DNA of 64,000 nucleotides from Natrarchaeobius oligotrophus. GTDB lineage: Archaea > Halobacteriota > Halobacteria > Halobacteriales > Natrialbaceae. A program made the position numbers and the translations under genes. The DNA is taken from NCBI RefSeq assembly GCF_003841465.1, contig NZ_REFZ01000010.1, positions 62,001 to 126,000 of the forward strand, in the 5' to 3' direction. The notes beneath the pieces are model-generated. The model ran no database searches and was not told where the DNA came from. It saw nothing but the letters and a program-made list of their open reading frames with translations. How positions within the stretch are numbered: position 1 is the stretch's first letter; each line of letters opens with the position of its first letter. Positions 52,999 to 61,462 of the stretch are shown here, in pieces.

Positions 52999-54813
52999 TC
53001 AGCCGTTCAGGTTGTCCCAGAGCGTGCCGATGAGGTCACCCTCGTAGGTGTCTCCGCCGATGGCCCACAGCATCGTCCCCCCGTAGGGCGACTGCCGGAG
53101 CCACTGCATCTTGGCTTCCATCGACTCCTGGGATTCGTAGCTGATCATCTCCCGGCTGTCGGCGTTCCAGGCCCACGCGGCGACCGCGTCCTCGTCGTAG
53201 TAAACCTCCCAGTCGGGGCTGTCCAGGTCGACGGAGTTGCTCCCACCGCGGCCGTCGCCCTCGAGGTCGAACCACTCGAAGACGCCGCCAAGCTGGGAGC
53301 CGGGCTCGCCGAACGCCGGGTAGGAGCCGTCCATGCTGGCGTCCTCGCCTTCGCCCTCGAACTCCTGGAAAAGACCGTCGTCCTCGCCGGTGCCGACGTC
53401 GTCTTCGGGCGGCTGGACGTCGTCCCAGCTCCGGCCGTAGAACGGGACGGCCATGTTGAGCTGGTCGGGATCCCAGCCCTGTTCCTCCCAGTACTGGAGT
53501 GCGTACTCGGCGTTCCAGGCGTCTGCTTCCTCGAACGGATCGTCCGGGTTCGGCTTCAGCGGAGCGTGGTGGCGGGTCGTCTCCGACCAGATTCCCGCGT
53601 AGTCGAACGTCATCACCAGGATGAAGTCCAGAAGCTCCGAGAGCTTCTCGTGCTCGAGTCCGTCGTTGCCGTCCTCGACGCCTTCGACGACGTCGGGGTT
53701 GGCCGAGACCGCAGCGGTGAGCTCGTAGGGCTCGTCGCGACCGACCTCCTGGGCGTGCTCGTCCAGGCGCTCGCGCACCGTCTCGCAAAGCAACGTAAAG
53801 CGCTCCTGGTCGCCCTCGCGGACGATGTTGCCGTCGCTCGGACAGACGCTGGCGGGTTCCTCGGCGTCTTCGGACGTACAGCCGCCGCCGCCGGGGAACT
53901 CCCAGTCGATGTCGATGCCGTCCAGATTGCCCCGCTCGATCCACTCGATGCAGTCCTCGGCAAAGCGCTCCCGGTTCTCCTGGGTCAGCGCCGCGTCGGA
54001 GAAGTACCGCGAGTCGCCCCAGCCGCCGATCGACAGGACGAACTTGGTGTCGTCGTGCTCGGCGGCGTGTTCGGCGAAGGTTCCGCCCTCGACGCCCTGC
54101 CACTCCTCCTCGGCCCAGAAGGCCTGCTGGCCGTGGGAGTCGCCGACGAGGTTGACCGAGCCGTCCGACTCGGGACGGGCGAACGCGTACTGCACGTGCG
54201 TGACCTGGTCGTAGGGGATGTCCGCCGGCACGAAGTCGCGGTCGTACTGCGCCCACTGGCGGTAGTACGCGACGACGCGCTTTTCGTCCGACGATGGACG
54301 GCCTGCCGTGATCCTGATCGAGTCGGTGTCGGTGTCGCCGTCTGCGTTCTCGACGGTCAGCGTCACGTCGTACTGGCCTTCGTCGAACGAGTGCGTGACG
54401 ACCTCACCGCTTGCCTCCGTTCCGTCGCCGAACTCCCACTCGTAGGATTCGATCTCGCCTTCGGAGTCGGAGGCGTCGAACTCGACTTCGTCTCCGGGGT
54501 CCGGGAACTGATCGCTGACGGAAAACGACGCGGTCGGTCCCTCGGGCGGTTCCGGTTCGGGACCGTTGTGCTCTTCGATTTCCTCCCAGGGTCCCCACTC
54601 GTTTGCACCGGGTTCGTCGCCCTGGGTCCACCACTGGGCCTCCCAGACGTAGCCCTCGTAAATGACCCGATCACCCCCCGTGTATACGGTGTCGGGGTCC
54701 CACTCGGGATACTCGTCGCTCTCGGCAGCGACGGCACCGCTGGCTCCGATTCCGGCCAGTAGCGCGGACAGTTTCGTTGCGTTACTCAGAACGGTTCGGC
54801 GTGTTCGTTTCAT
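52999..54813 (-). CDS. Secreted GH18 chitinase O (CBM5/12-PKD-GH18)
   Basis: The protein has 604 residues. Tat signal KRTRRTVLSNATKLS, CBM5/12 (about 35-82), PKD (about 95-178), canonical GH18 (about 188-604). The catalytic motif LDGIDIDWE has Glu305. The next loop holds a Cys-rich insert (GGGGCTSEDAEEPASVC). MTFDYAGIW and VPFYGRSW are the cleft strands, as in gene B. The 5' 234 bp are nearly identical to gene F. It is the first gene of the array in transcription order. Confidence 0.95.
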   Translation of the reverse strand: MKRTRRTVLSNATKLSALLAGIGASGAVAAESDEYPEWDPDTVYTGGDRVIYEGYVWEAQWWTQGDEPGANEWGPWEEIEEHNGPEPEPPEGPTASFSVSDQFPDPGDEVEFDASDSEGEIESYEWEFGDGTEASGEVVTHSFDEGQYDVTLTVENADGDTDTDSIRITAGRPSSDEKRVVAYYRQWAQYDRDFVPADIPYDQVTHVQYAFARPESDGSVNLVGDSHGQQAFWAEEEWQGVEGGTFAEHAAEHDDTKFVLSIGGWGDSRYFSDAALTQENRERFAEDCIEWIERGNLDGIDIDWEFPGGGGCTSEDAEEPASVCPSDGNIVREGDQERFTLLCETVRERLDEHAQEVGRDEPYELTAAVSANPDVVEGVEDGNDGLEHEKLSELLDFILVMTFDYAGIWSETTRHHAPLKPNPDDPFEEADAWNAEYALQYWEEQGWDPDQLNMAVPFYGRSWDDVQPPEDDVGTGEDDGLFQEFEGEGEDASMDGSYPAFGEPGSQLGGVFEWFDLEGDGRGGSNSVDLDSPDWEVYYDEDAVAAWAWNADSREMISYESQESMEAKMQWLRQSPYGGTMLWAIGGDTYEGDLIGTLWDNLNG

Positions 54814-55374
54814 TGATTATCGGTCCTCAGTGTCGATCTTCGAGTGCCGCATTCCGCTGCGGCCATTCGAGTATACTGGATCATGCTATAAAATATTATT
54901 CTAGCTTGTTAGATAATTTTAGTAGCTATCTTTCAAATGTTATCTAATTCACAATAGATCCCTAACATTTTGATGGACCGAAAGACGGCGTCTCGGTCAC
55001 GGCTGACACGAAAGCCGAAATGCAACGAACGAACTGTTTCCCTTATCGGGCTAGCAGTTTCAAGCACCACGGTTCGGTGTCATCATCCGACACGCTGTTC
55101 GAGTGACCGACAACCCACGAGACCGCACGCGACCACCGGGGCCGTAGACCATTCCTGTCATGCTACATCACCCCATACGTTGTTCGGGTATCTCCCATAC
55201 CGTAATAAATTTATTGGTTCTCTAAACGATAATATAATATTTTTCGGTGCCGATCGATCGTCGTGTTGAATACGACGGAGAAATTCGATCGGAAAAACGA
55301 GACGGAATGGGACGTATCCGGGGTACCGAAAGTGCGGTCGACGCGTCAGCGAAAATACTCTCGTGACGGCGTGA
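54814..55374 (-). promoter_or_regulatory. Promoter region of chitinase gene O and array boundary
   Basis: The minus strand carries ATTTTATAG (54886-54894), the same TATA form as before K and F, about 75 nt before the ATG. AT-rich DNA follows to 54970. A second AT-rich patch lies at 55195-55250. Between them I see no gene; this gap separates the chitinase array from the sugar ABC transporter. Confidence 0.55.
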
Positions 55375-56541
55375 TCAAGCCGTCTCGGCAGGGCTGCTGG
55401 TTTCGGGGACCGAGGTCGAATCGATCGGTTCGTCGCTGTGTTTGATCGCGTCGCCGGTTTCGGCGTCGAACAGGTGCATCTTCGCGGCCGGTACGTGCAT
55501 GTACAGCCGATCGCCGGCACTTGCACCCGTTTTCCCGTCGGTCGTGACCGTCACCGACTCGCCGCCGATGTCGAGATAGACGTTCGTCACGTCACCCATC
55601 GGCTCCGTGACGGTAACCTCCGTCTCGATGAGCCGATCGGGTTCGCCGTGGGTCTCGGGCGTATCCGTGAGTTCGATGTGTTCGGGTCGGATTCCAAGCA
55701 CGAGATTCGGCGAGTCGATCTCGGCCGCTACCGAATCGGACACCGGGAGCGTAAACATCGAATTTCGTAGCGCTCCGTTCTCGAGGTCGGCCTCGACGGT
55801 GAGGAAGTTCATCGGCGGCGAGCCGAGGAAGCCGGCGACGAACTGGTTCGCCGGCCGGTGGTAACACTCGAGTGGCGTCCCGACCTGTTGGAGCTGTCCG
55901 TCGTTGAGGACGACGATGCGGTCGCCCATCGTCATCGCTTCCGTCTGGTCGTGGGTGACGTACACCGTCGTCACGTCCAGTTCGTTCTGTAGCTGTTGAA
56001 GCTCCGTGCGCATCTGTGCACGAAGCTTGGCGTCGAGATTCGACAGCGGCTCGTCCATCAGGAACACCTCCGGATCGCGCACGATCGCCCGACCGAGCGC
56101 AACGCGCTGTTGTTGACCGCCAGACAGCGCCTTCGGTTTGTCCTCGAGCAGTTCCTCGATACCCATCATTTCGGCGGTGTCCTCGACGCGTTCGTTGATC
56201 TCTTCTTTCGAGAGATCCGTCGACATCTTGAGCCCGAAGGCCATGTTCTCTCGCGCAGTCATGTGCGGGTACAGCGCGTAGTTCTGAAACACCATCGCGA
56301 TGTCGCGCTCTTTCGGTTTCTGGTCGGTGACGTCTTCGTCGTCGAACTGGATCGATCCTCCGGTCACCGTCTCCAGACCGGCCACACAGCGAAGCGTCGT
56401 CGACTTCCCACAACCGGAGGGACCGACGAAGACGACGAATTCTCCGTCGTCGATGGCGAGATTCAGATCGTCGACCGCGACGATCGACCCGCCGGGCGAG
56501 TTGTACTCCTTCGTCAGATTATCGATGATGACACGGCTCAT
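55375..56541 (-). CDS. Sugar ABC transporter ATPase, MalK/UgpC type
   Basis: The protein has 388 residues. Walker A GPSGCGKST (about 39-47), Q-loop FQNYALYPHM, signature LSGGQQQRVAL (about 140) and Walker B VFLMDEPLSNLDAK. The C-terminal part (about 240-375) is the MalK-type regulatory OB-fold with LGIRPEHIEL. These domains define the CUT1 (oligosaccharide) importers and may receive regulatory signals. It lies 208 bp downstream of the MalG-type permease and has a TATA box at leaderless distance, so it can be transcribed alone and may serve more than one transporter. Confidence 0.94.
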   Translation of the reverse strand: MSRVIIDNLTKEYNSPGGSIVAVDDLNLAIDDGEFVVFVGPSGCGKSTTLRCVAGLETVTGGSIQFDDEDVTDQKPKERDIAMVFQNYALYPHMTARENMAFGLKMSTDLSKEEINERVEDTAEMMGIEELLEDKPKALSGGQQQRVALGRAIVRDPEVFLMDEPLSNLDAKLRAQMRTELQQLQNELDVTTVYVTHDQTEAMTMGDRIVVLNDGQLQQVGTPLECYHRPANQFVAGFLGSPPMNFLTVEADLENGALRNSMFTLPVSDSVAAEIDSPNLVLGIRPEHIELTDTPETHGEPDRLIETEVTVTEPMGDVTNVYLDIGGESVTVTTDGKTGASAGDRLYMHVPAAKMHLFDAETGDAIKHSDEPIDSTSVPETSSPAETA

Positions 56542-56564
56542 TTGTACTCATCTGGTTCGCGCGC

Positions 56565-56574
56565 ATATTTATAA
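56565..56574 (-). promoter_or_regulatory. TATA box of the MalK-type gene
   Basis: TATAAATATG on the minus strand is centred 28-29 nt before the ATG at 56541, giving a leaderless transcript. Confidence 0.7.
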
Positions 56575-56675
56575 CTACCTAACCAGATACGATCCGAATC
56601 GAACTCGACGAATGTTTCGAGTAAGAGAATCAAGACACAGTGTATTTCTCTTTACGCACGCGCGTGCTAAGAATG

Positions 56676-56707
56676 CAAAGGCGGTCAGCCACAAAGGCGG
56701 TCAGCCA
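56676..56707. repeat. Exact 16-bp tandem duplication
   Basis: Two copies of CAAAGGCGGTCAGCCA follow one another directly, in the gap between the MalK- and MalG-type genes. Two copies only; likely a slippage product. Confidence 0.9.
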
Positions 56708-56749
56708 CACCGATGGACGAAACGAAACCGAGACGAAAAGCCCGACCGC

Positions 56750-57676
56750 TTACTGCTTGACGCTGCCCTCCGTCAGCCCCTCGACGATCGGCTTCTGGAA
56801 GAGGACGAACAGGACGAGGATGGGTGCCGTCGCCACGGTCGACGCCGCCATCATCTCACCCCAGTACGCCGTCGTCTGCGTCTCGAAGCTCTGAATGCCG
56901 ATCGCAAACGGCGTCACGTCGCCACTTGCGAGAATCGACGCGAACAGCACCTCGTTGAAGGCGACGAGGAAGACGAACATTCCGGTCGCCGCAATTCCCG
57001 GTGCGGCCATCGGGAGAATAATGCGGACGAGCGCCTGTATTCGCGAACAGCCGTCGACCCGTGCCGCCTCCTCGACGGAGTCAGGGATCGTGTCGAAAAA
57101 GCCCCTGAGCATCCAAATTGCGACGGGAACGGTGAACGTCGTGTAGACGAAGATGATTCCGTGGTAGGTGTTGACCATCGGGAATCCGATGTTGTTCTGG
57201 ATCCAGATGAACATCAGGTACATCGGGAGCAGGATGAGAATACCCGGGATCATCTGCGTCCCGAGCAGGGCACCGCCAACGGCCCCCTTCCCGGGGAACC
57301 GGTACTTCGAGAAGGCGTACCCGCCCAGGCAGCCGACCACGAGGGCGAATCCGGTCGTCGTCATAGCGATGACGAGACTGTTGATGAAGTAATCTAACAC
57401 CGGGAATCGGCCCCACATGGTGACGTAGTTCTCGTAGTGGAGAATTTCGAGGAGAATCACGGGGTCCTGAACGATCAACGGAATCTCCGAGAGTTCGATC
57501 GGCAGCAGTTGCGGGTCTGCGGCCGTAATTTCGGTTCGAGTCCGGAAACTCGAGATGATCATCCAGTAGATGGGAAACAGCGCGAACAGCAACAGACAGC
57601 CTAGAATTCCTCTCGAGAGGAGGTCGAACAGCTGGTCTTTGGCGGACGGCGAGAGCCGCAGTTCGTCGGGAATCAT
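56750..57676 (-). CDS. Sugar ABC transporter permease, MalG type
   Basis: The protein has 308 residues with six hydrophobic segments, the first at about 20-40 (GILGCLLLFALFPIYWMII). The docking motif with EEAARVDGCSRIQALVRIILP near residue 200 fits the EAA loop of CUT1 permeases. Its start overlaps the MalF-type gene by 4 nt (ATGA), so the two subunits are translated together and form the membrane channel. Confidence 0.94.
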   Translation of the reverse strand: MIPDELRLSPSAKDQLFDLLSRGILGCLLLFALFPIYWMIISSFRTRTEITAADPQLLPIELSEIPLIVQDPVILLEILHYENYVTMWGRFPVLDYFINSLVIAMTTTGFALVVGCLGGYAFSKYRFPGKGAVGGALLGTQMIPGILILLPMYLMFIWIQNNIGFPMVNTYHGIIFVYTTFTVPVAIWMLRGFFDTIPDSVEEAARVDGCSRIQALVRIILPMAAPGIAATGMFVFLVAFNEVLFASILASGDVTPFAIGIQSFETQTTAYWGEMMAASTVATAPILVLFVLFQKPIVEGLTEGSVKQ

Positions 57677-58659
57677 TCGTCACCCTCCGTGAAGTCGTCG
57701 TCGAAAAGATATTTGTAATAGATCATCGCCATCGTCATCGCGATGATAAAGAGGACCACGCTCATCGCGGCCCCTCGCCCGAACTGGTAGTTCGAGAAGG
57801 CGAACTCGTAGATGTACAGAATACCGACCTGGCCCGAACGTGGCGGCTGTGCGCCCAGCAAGACGTACGGTGCGGTGAAGTTGATCATCGTCCACAGCAT
57901 CACCAGCAACACGACGACGGCTGAAACCGGCTTTAGCTGCGGGAACGTGATGTAGCGGAACTTCTCCCACCGGCCGGCACCGTCGATAGACGCGGCCTCG
58001 TACAGCTGTTCGGGAATTCCCTGGAGGCCTGCGTAGAGCATGATCATGACAAGCGGAAACTGCGTCCAGGAGTGGGTGAGGACGAGCGTCCAGATGGCGT
58101 TGTCACCGATCAACCAATAGATCGGCTCGTTGATGAGACCGATCGAGAGCAGAATGTTGTTGATGATTCCGCTCTGTTGCTGGAACATCATCCGCCAGAT
58201 GAGCAGCGTGACGACGACCGGAGCGACCCACGGGAGCAACAGGAGGGTCCGCGCCACGAATCGCCCTTTGAATTGCTGGTTGAGGACCAGCGCTGCCGTC
58301 AGTCCGAGGACGTACGTCACCACGAGCGACCCGACCGCGAAGATGACCGTCTGACGGATCGAGAACCAGAATCGACTGCCAACGACGGTGCCCGGGTCGA
58401 GCACGTCGAAGTAGTTCTCGAGCCCGACGAGCGGCGCTCTGTGCCACTGTTGGGCGTAGGTCGAGTTGACGCCCATAAAGCTGATGAGCGTACCCCAGAT
58501 GATCGGGAGAAAGTGAATAATACACATCATCGCAAGCCCCGGAGCGAGGAGCTTGTACGCAAAGCGCTGTTCTTCGGATAGCCGACTGTAAAACGGGAGG
58601 TAGTTCCCGAATTGCACGTCGGCTAGTCGTCTTCGAAACTGTCTCGTCGTACTCGCCAT
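57673..58659 (-). CDS. Sugar ABC transporter permease, MalF type
   Basis: The protein has 328 residues and six main hydrophobic segments, the first at about 36-58. The EAA loop reads LYEAASIDGAGRWEKFRYI near residue 220. The N-terminus is a short hydrophilic cytoplasmic stretch. An ATTAATCC stretch about 27 nt upstream (58681-58690, minus strand) may be a TATA box, so the permeases can be transcribed apart from the binding protein, which is typical when high amounts of binding protein are made. Confidence 0.93.
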   Translation of the reverse strand: MASTTRQFRRRLADVQFGNYLPFYSRLSEEQRFAYKLLAPGLAMMCIIHFLPIIWGTLISFMGVNSTYAQQWHRAPLVGLENYFDVLDPGTVVGSRFWFSIRQTVIFAVGSLVVTYVLGLTAALVLNQQFKGRFVARTLLLLPWVAPVVVTLLIWRMMFQQQSGIINNILLSIGLINEPIYWLIGDNAIWTLVLTHSWTQFPLVMIMLYAGLQGIPEQLYEAASIDGAGRWEKFRYITFPQLKPVSAVVVLLVMLWTMINFTAPYVLLGAQPPRSGQVGILYIYEFAFSNYQFGRGAAMSVVLFIIAMTMAMIYYKYLFDDDFTEGDE

Positions 58660-58837
58660 AACAGTTATCTGGGTTGAGTTGGATTAATGTTTTTCGCTCT
58701 CGGGAGCGCCAGGACGTGATCGACCGCCGAAGCTGTCGTCCGGACGACGACAGGACGCGACTGGTGGTCGGCGACCCGAACAAAGCGTAGAGCGCACAGT
58801 GCGATCCCGGCAGGGATAGCTGGGACGCCCGTTTCGA

Positions 58838-60115
58838 CTACAGCGTCTGGTGTGCGACTTCGGCAGCGTCGTCGAGGACATCCTCGACGTCTCCCTCTTC
58901 GAGGTCGCCGGTCACGGCGTTCTGGATGACCTCGGCGACGGCTCTGTTGAGTTCGCCCTCGATCTCGCCCCAGCCGAGCACCTGCGGGTACGTCTGTGCA
59001 ACCGGGAAAACGTCCTCGTTGAACGCCTCGTACAGATCGTGGTCGAAGTACTCGGTGTCGAATCCGTCGGGGTTAGTCGGCAGGAATCCGATCGTACTCG
59101 AAATTTCGGCGTTGGGTTCGGCGCGCAGCAGGTAGTCGATCCACTGTGCGGCCGCCTCGGGTTCGTCGGTCCACGGGTGGATGCCGAGCAGTTCCATACC
59201 GAAGAACGTGCCGCCGTCGCCGTCGGGACCGACCGGCGGGGCGGAGATCGAGAGGTCGTCCAGCGACTGGCCGTCCTCATCTTCGTACGCGCCGACCGTT
59301 CCGAGGGCGTCGACCGTGCTGGCCATCTGTCGGCCCGCGAACGCGCCGTTGATGTCGGCTGCGGCCCACTCGACCGTCTCCGACGGCATCACGTCGTACT
59401 CCTGGTACAGATCGGCGTAGAACTCGAGTGCCTGGACCCCCTCCTCGTTGTGGAACGCCGGCTCGGAGTAGTCGTCGGTGAGCAACTGTCCGCCGCTCTG
59501 CCAGAGGAACATCGCGAAGTTCCGCATGGGCTCGAAGTCCGACCCCATCAGTGCGAAGTAGTGGTTATCACCGTCGTAGGCCTGTGCCTGATCGACGAGG
59601 TCGTCCCAGTCGTCGGGATGTCCGTCGACGCCGCCATCCTCGACCTCTTCGTCGATCTGCTGCCACGCGCGCGGCCCCCAGAACCACGGGATGCCCACGA
59701 TGTCACCCTGGAACGTCGCGACGTCCATCGCACCCTCTTCGAACATGCCGGTGTCCGGGATGTGATCGACGACCTCGTCGGACTCCAGGTCCATCCAGCC
59801 GCCCGCATCGGCCTGTTCCGGAATCCACGTCGACGCGATCTCTTGAACGTCAGGGCCGGTCTGGCTCGTGATGTCGCTCAAAAGCGTCTCCTGAGCCTCA
59901 CCCCATCCGACGAACTCGAACTCCACGTGGATTCCGGTCTCCTCTTCGAAGATTTCGGCGTGTTCTTCGAAGTACTCTTCGGCACCGGGAGCATCCATGT
60001 ACCGCGTTTCGATCGTCGTCGGCCCATCGTTGTCTCCGCCGATACACCCCGCAAGACTGAATGCAGTCGCTGCACCTGTCGTTGCAAGCACCTTCCGCCG
60101 GGTATGACGTCTCAT
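58838..60115 (-). CDS. Sugar ABC transporter substrate-binding lipoprotein, SBP family 1
   Basis: The protein has 425 residues. Twin-arginine TRRKVL at 5-10 and lipobox LAGC with Cys24 anchor it outside the membrane. The family-1 (MalE/UgpB-like) fold shows YFEEHAEIFEEETGIHVEFE near 47-66 and PWFWGPRAWQ near 145. The C-terminal LNRAVAEVIQNAVTGDLEEGDVEDVLDD-type segment is typical of CUT1 proteins. It heads the transporter divergently from the enolase-family gene. Position right after the chitinase array suggests GlcNAc or chitooligosaccharides as ligand, which is inference. A TATA box (TGTATAAT, about 60145-60154) lies upstream. Confidence 0.93.
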   Translation of the reverse strand: MRRHTRRKVLATTGAATAFSLAGCIGGDNDGPTTIETRYMDAPGAEEYFEEHAEIFEEETGIHVEFEFVGWGEAQETLLSDITSQTGPDVQEIASTWIPEQADAGGWMDLESDEVVDHIPDTGMFEEGAMDVATFQGDIVGIPWFWGPRAWQQIDEEVEDGGVDGHPDDWDDLVDQAQAYDGDNHYFALMGSDFEPMRNFAMFLWQSGGQLLTDDYSEPAFHNEEGVQALEFYADLYQEYDVMPSETVEWAAADINGAFAGRQMASTVDALGTVGAYEDEDGQSLDDLSISAPPVGPDGDGGTFFGMELLGIHPWTDEPEAAAQWIDYLLRAEPNAEISSTIGFLPTNPDGFDTEYFDHDLYEAFNEDVFPVAQTYPQVLGWGEIEGELNRAVAEVIQNAVTGDLEEGDVEDVLDDAAEVAHQTL

Positions 60116-60280
60116 AGCTAAGCCTCACCCCCGTATTGTGACACATTATACATAACTTTTTCCAAAAATGCACGAGGTAAGCGCTGGAGCAAATCGGACG
60201 GGTTCCGAGCGAAAACGACGGAGGGACAAACCCAGAGCGAACGGCAGCAGCGCGACCGAAATCCGGCGATAGTGGGTGAA

Positions 60281-60287
60281 TATATAA
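60281..60287 (+). promoter_or_regulatory. TATA box of the enolase-superfamily gene
   Basis: TATATAA centred at 60284 is exactly 27 nt before the ATG at 60311. It excludes the in-frame GTG (60272) and ATG (60287) as starts. Together with the binding-protein promoter it makes a compact divergent promoter region. Confidence 0.75.
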
Positions 60288-60310
60288 TGGATCGTCACGA
60301 ACACCCTGCT

Positions 60311-61462
60311 ATGCAAATCACCGACTACGAACTGTTCGAAGTTCCGCCCCGCTGGCTCTTTCTGAAGATCGAGACCGACGCCGGCGTCGTCGGGTGGGGG
60401 GAGCCGATCGTCGAAGGGCGAGCGCGAACCGTGCGCACCGCCGTCGAAGAGGTGATGAACAGCTATCTGGTGGGGAAGGATCCGCACAACATCGAGGATC
60501 ACTGGCAGGCGATGTACCGGGGCTGTTTCTACAGAGGTGGACCAGTTCTGATGAGCGCGATCGCGGGCATCGATCAGGCGCTCTGGGACATCAAAGGAAA
60601 GAGCTTCGACGTTCCCGTCTACGAGCTGCTGGGTGGGCAGACTCGAGATCGGATCCGCGTCTACCAGTGGATCGGCGGCGATCGCGTCACCGAGATCGGA
60701 GCCGAGGCGAAACAGCTGGCCGACGCCGGATACACCGCGTTGAAGATGGACGCGTCGAACCAGATGCGCCACCTCGAGCCTCCCGAAGCGGTCGGCGACG
60801 TCGTCGAACGCGTCCGTCACGTTCGCGACGTAGTTGGAGACGGAATGGACATCGTCGTCGATTTCCGGGGACGCATCTCGAAATCGCTCGCCAAGCGGGT
60901 CATCGCGGCGCTCGAGGAGTTCGATCTGCTGTTCGTCGAAGAGCCCGTGCTTCCGGAGAACCTCGAGTATCTGCCGACGCTCGCCGAGCGAACGAACGTC
61001 GCGATGGCGACGGGTGAACGACTCTACTCCCGGTGGGATTTCAAACCGCTGTTCGCGCGGGGCGGCGTCGACGTGATTCAGCCGGACGTCTCTCATGCTG
61101 GCGGAATCTCGGAGCTGGTCCGAATCGCCGCGATGGCAGAGACCCACGACGTCGCCGTTGCACCGAACTGTCCACTCGGTCCGATCGCGCTCGCCGCGTC
61201 GCTGCAGGTGAGCGCGTACATTCCGAATCTTCTCGTACAGGATCACGGGTTCGACATCTACCCGGCACCGAAAAGCGCCGCGGACCACTACCTCCACGAC
61301 TCGTCGGTGTTCGAGTTCGTCGACGGATACCTCTCTCCGCTCGACGGTGCCGGTCTCGGCCTCGAAATCGACGAATCAGCCGTTCGAAAGCGATCACGCC
61401 AGGAACTCGACTGGTCGAACCCGATCTGGCGACACGAAGACGGCAGTATCGCCGAGTGGTAA
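60311..61462 (+). CDS. Enolase-superfamily dehydratase-like protein related to galactonate dehydratase
   Basis: The protein has 383 residues, the same length as bacterial DgoD. The N-terminal capping domain (1-120) is followed by the barrel. Metal ligands are likely Asp in VVDFRGRIS, Glu in FVEEPVLPENL and Glu in TGERLYSRWDF. In DgoD the acid/base residues are two histidines in DFHGR and HCPLGPIAL. Here both are changed: DFRGR has Arg and NCPLGPIAL has Asn. So although the fold and sequence are close, the reaction may differ, for example acting on another sugar acid or using another base. The divergent sugar transporter suggests a role in degrading the imported sugar. Confidence 0.87.
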   Translation: MQITDYELFEVPPRWLFLKIETDAGVVGWGEPIVEGRARTVRTAVEEVMNSYLVGKDPHNIEDHWQAMYRGCFYRGGPVLMSAIAGIDQALWDIKGKSFDVPVYELLGGQTRDRIRVYQWIGGDRVTEIGAEAKQLADAGYTALKMDASNQMRHLEPPEAVGDVVERVRHVRDVVGDGMDIVVDFRGRISKSLAKRVIAALEEFDLLFVEEPVLPENLEYLPTLAERTNVAMATGERLYSRWDFKPLFARGGVDVIQPDVSHAGGISELVRIAAMAETHDVAVAPNCPLGPIALAASLQVSAYIPNLLVQDHGFDIYPAPKSAADHYLHDSSVFEFVDGYLSPLDGAGLGLEIDESAVRKRSRQELDWSNPIWRHEDGSIAEW

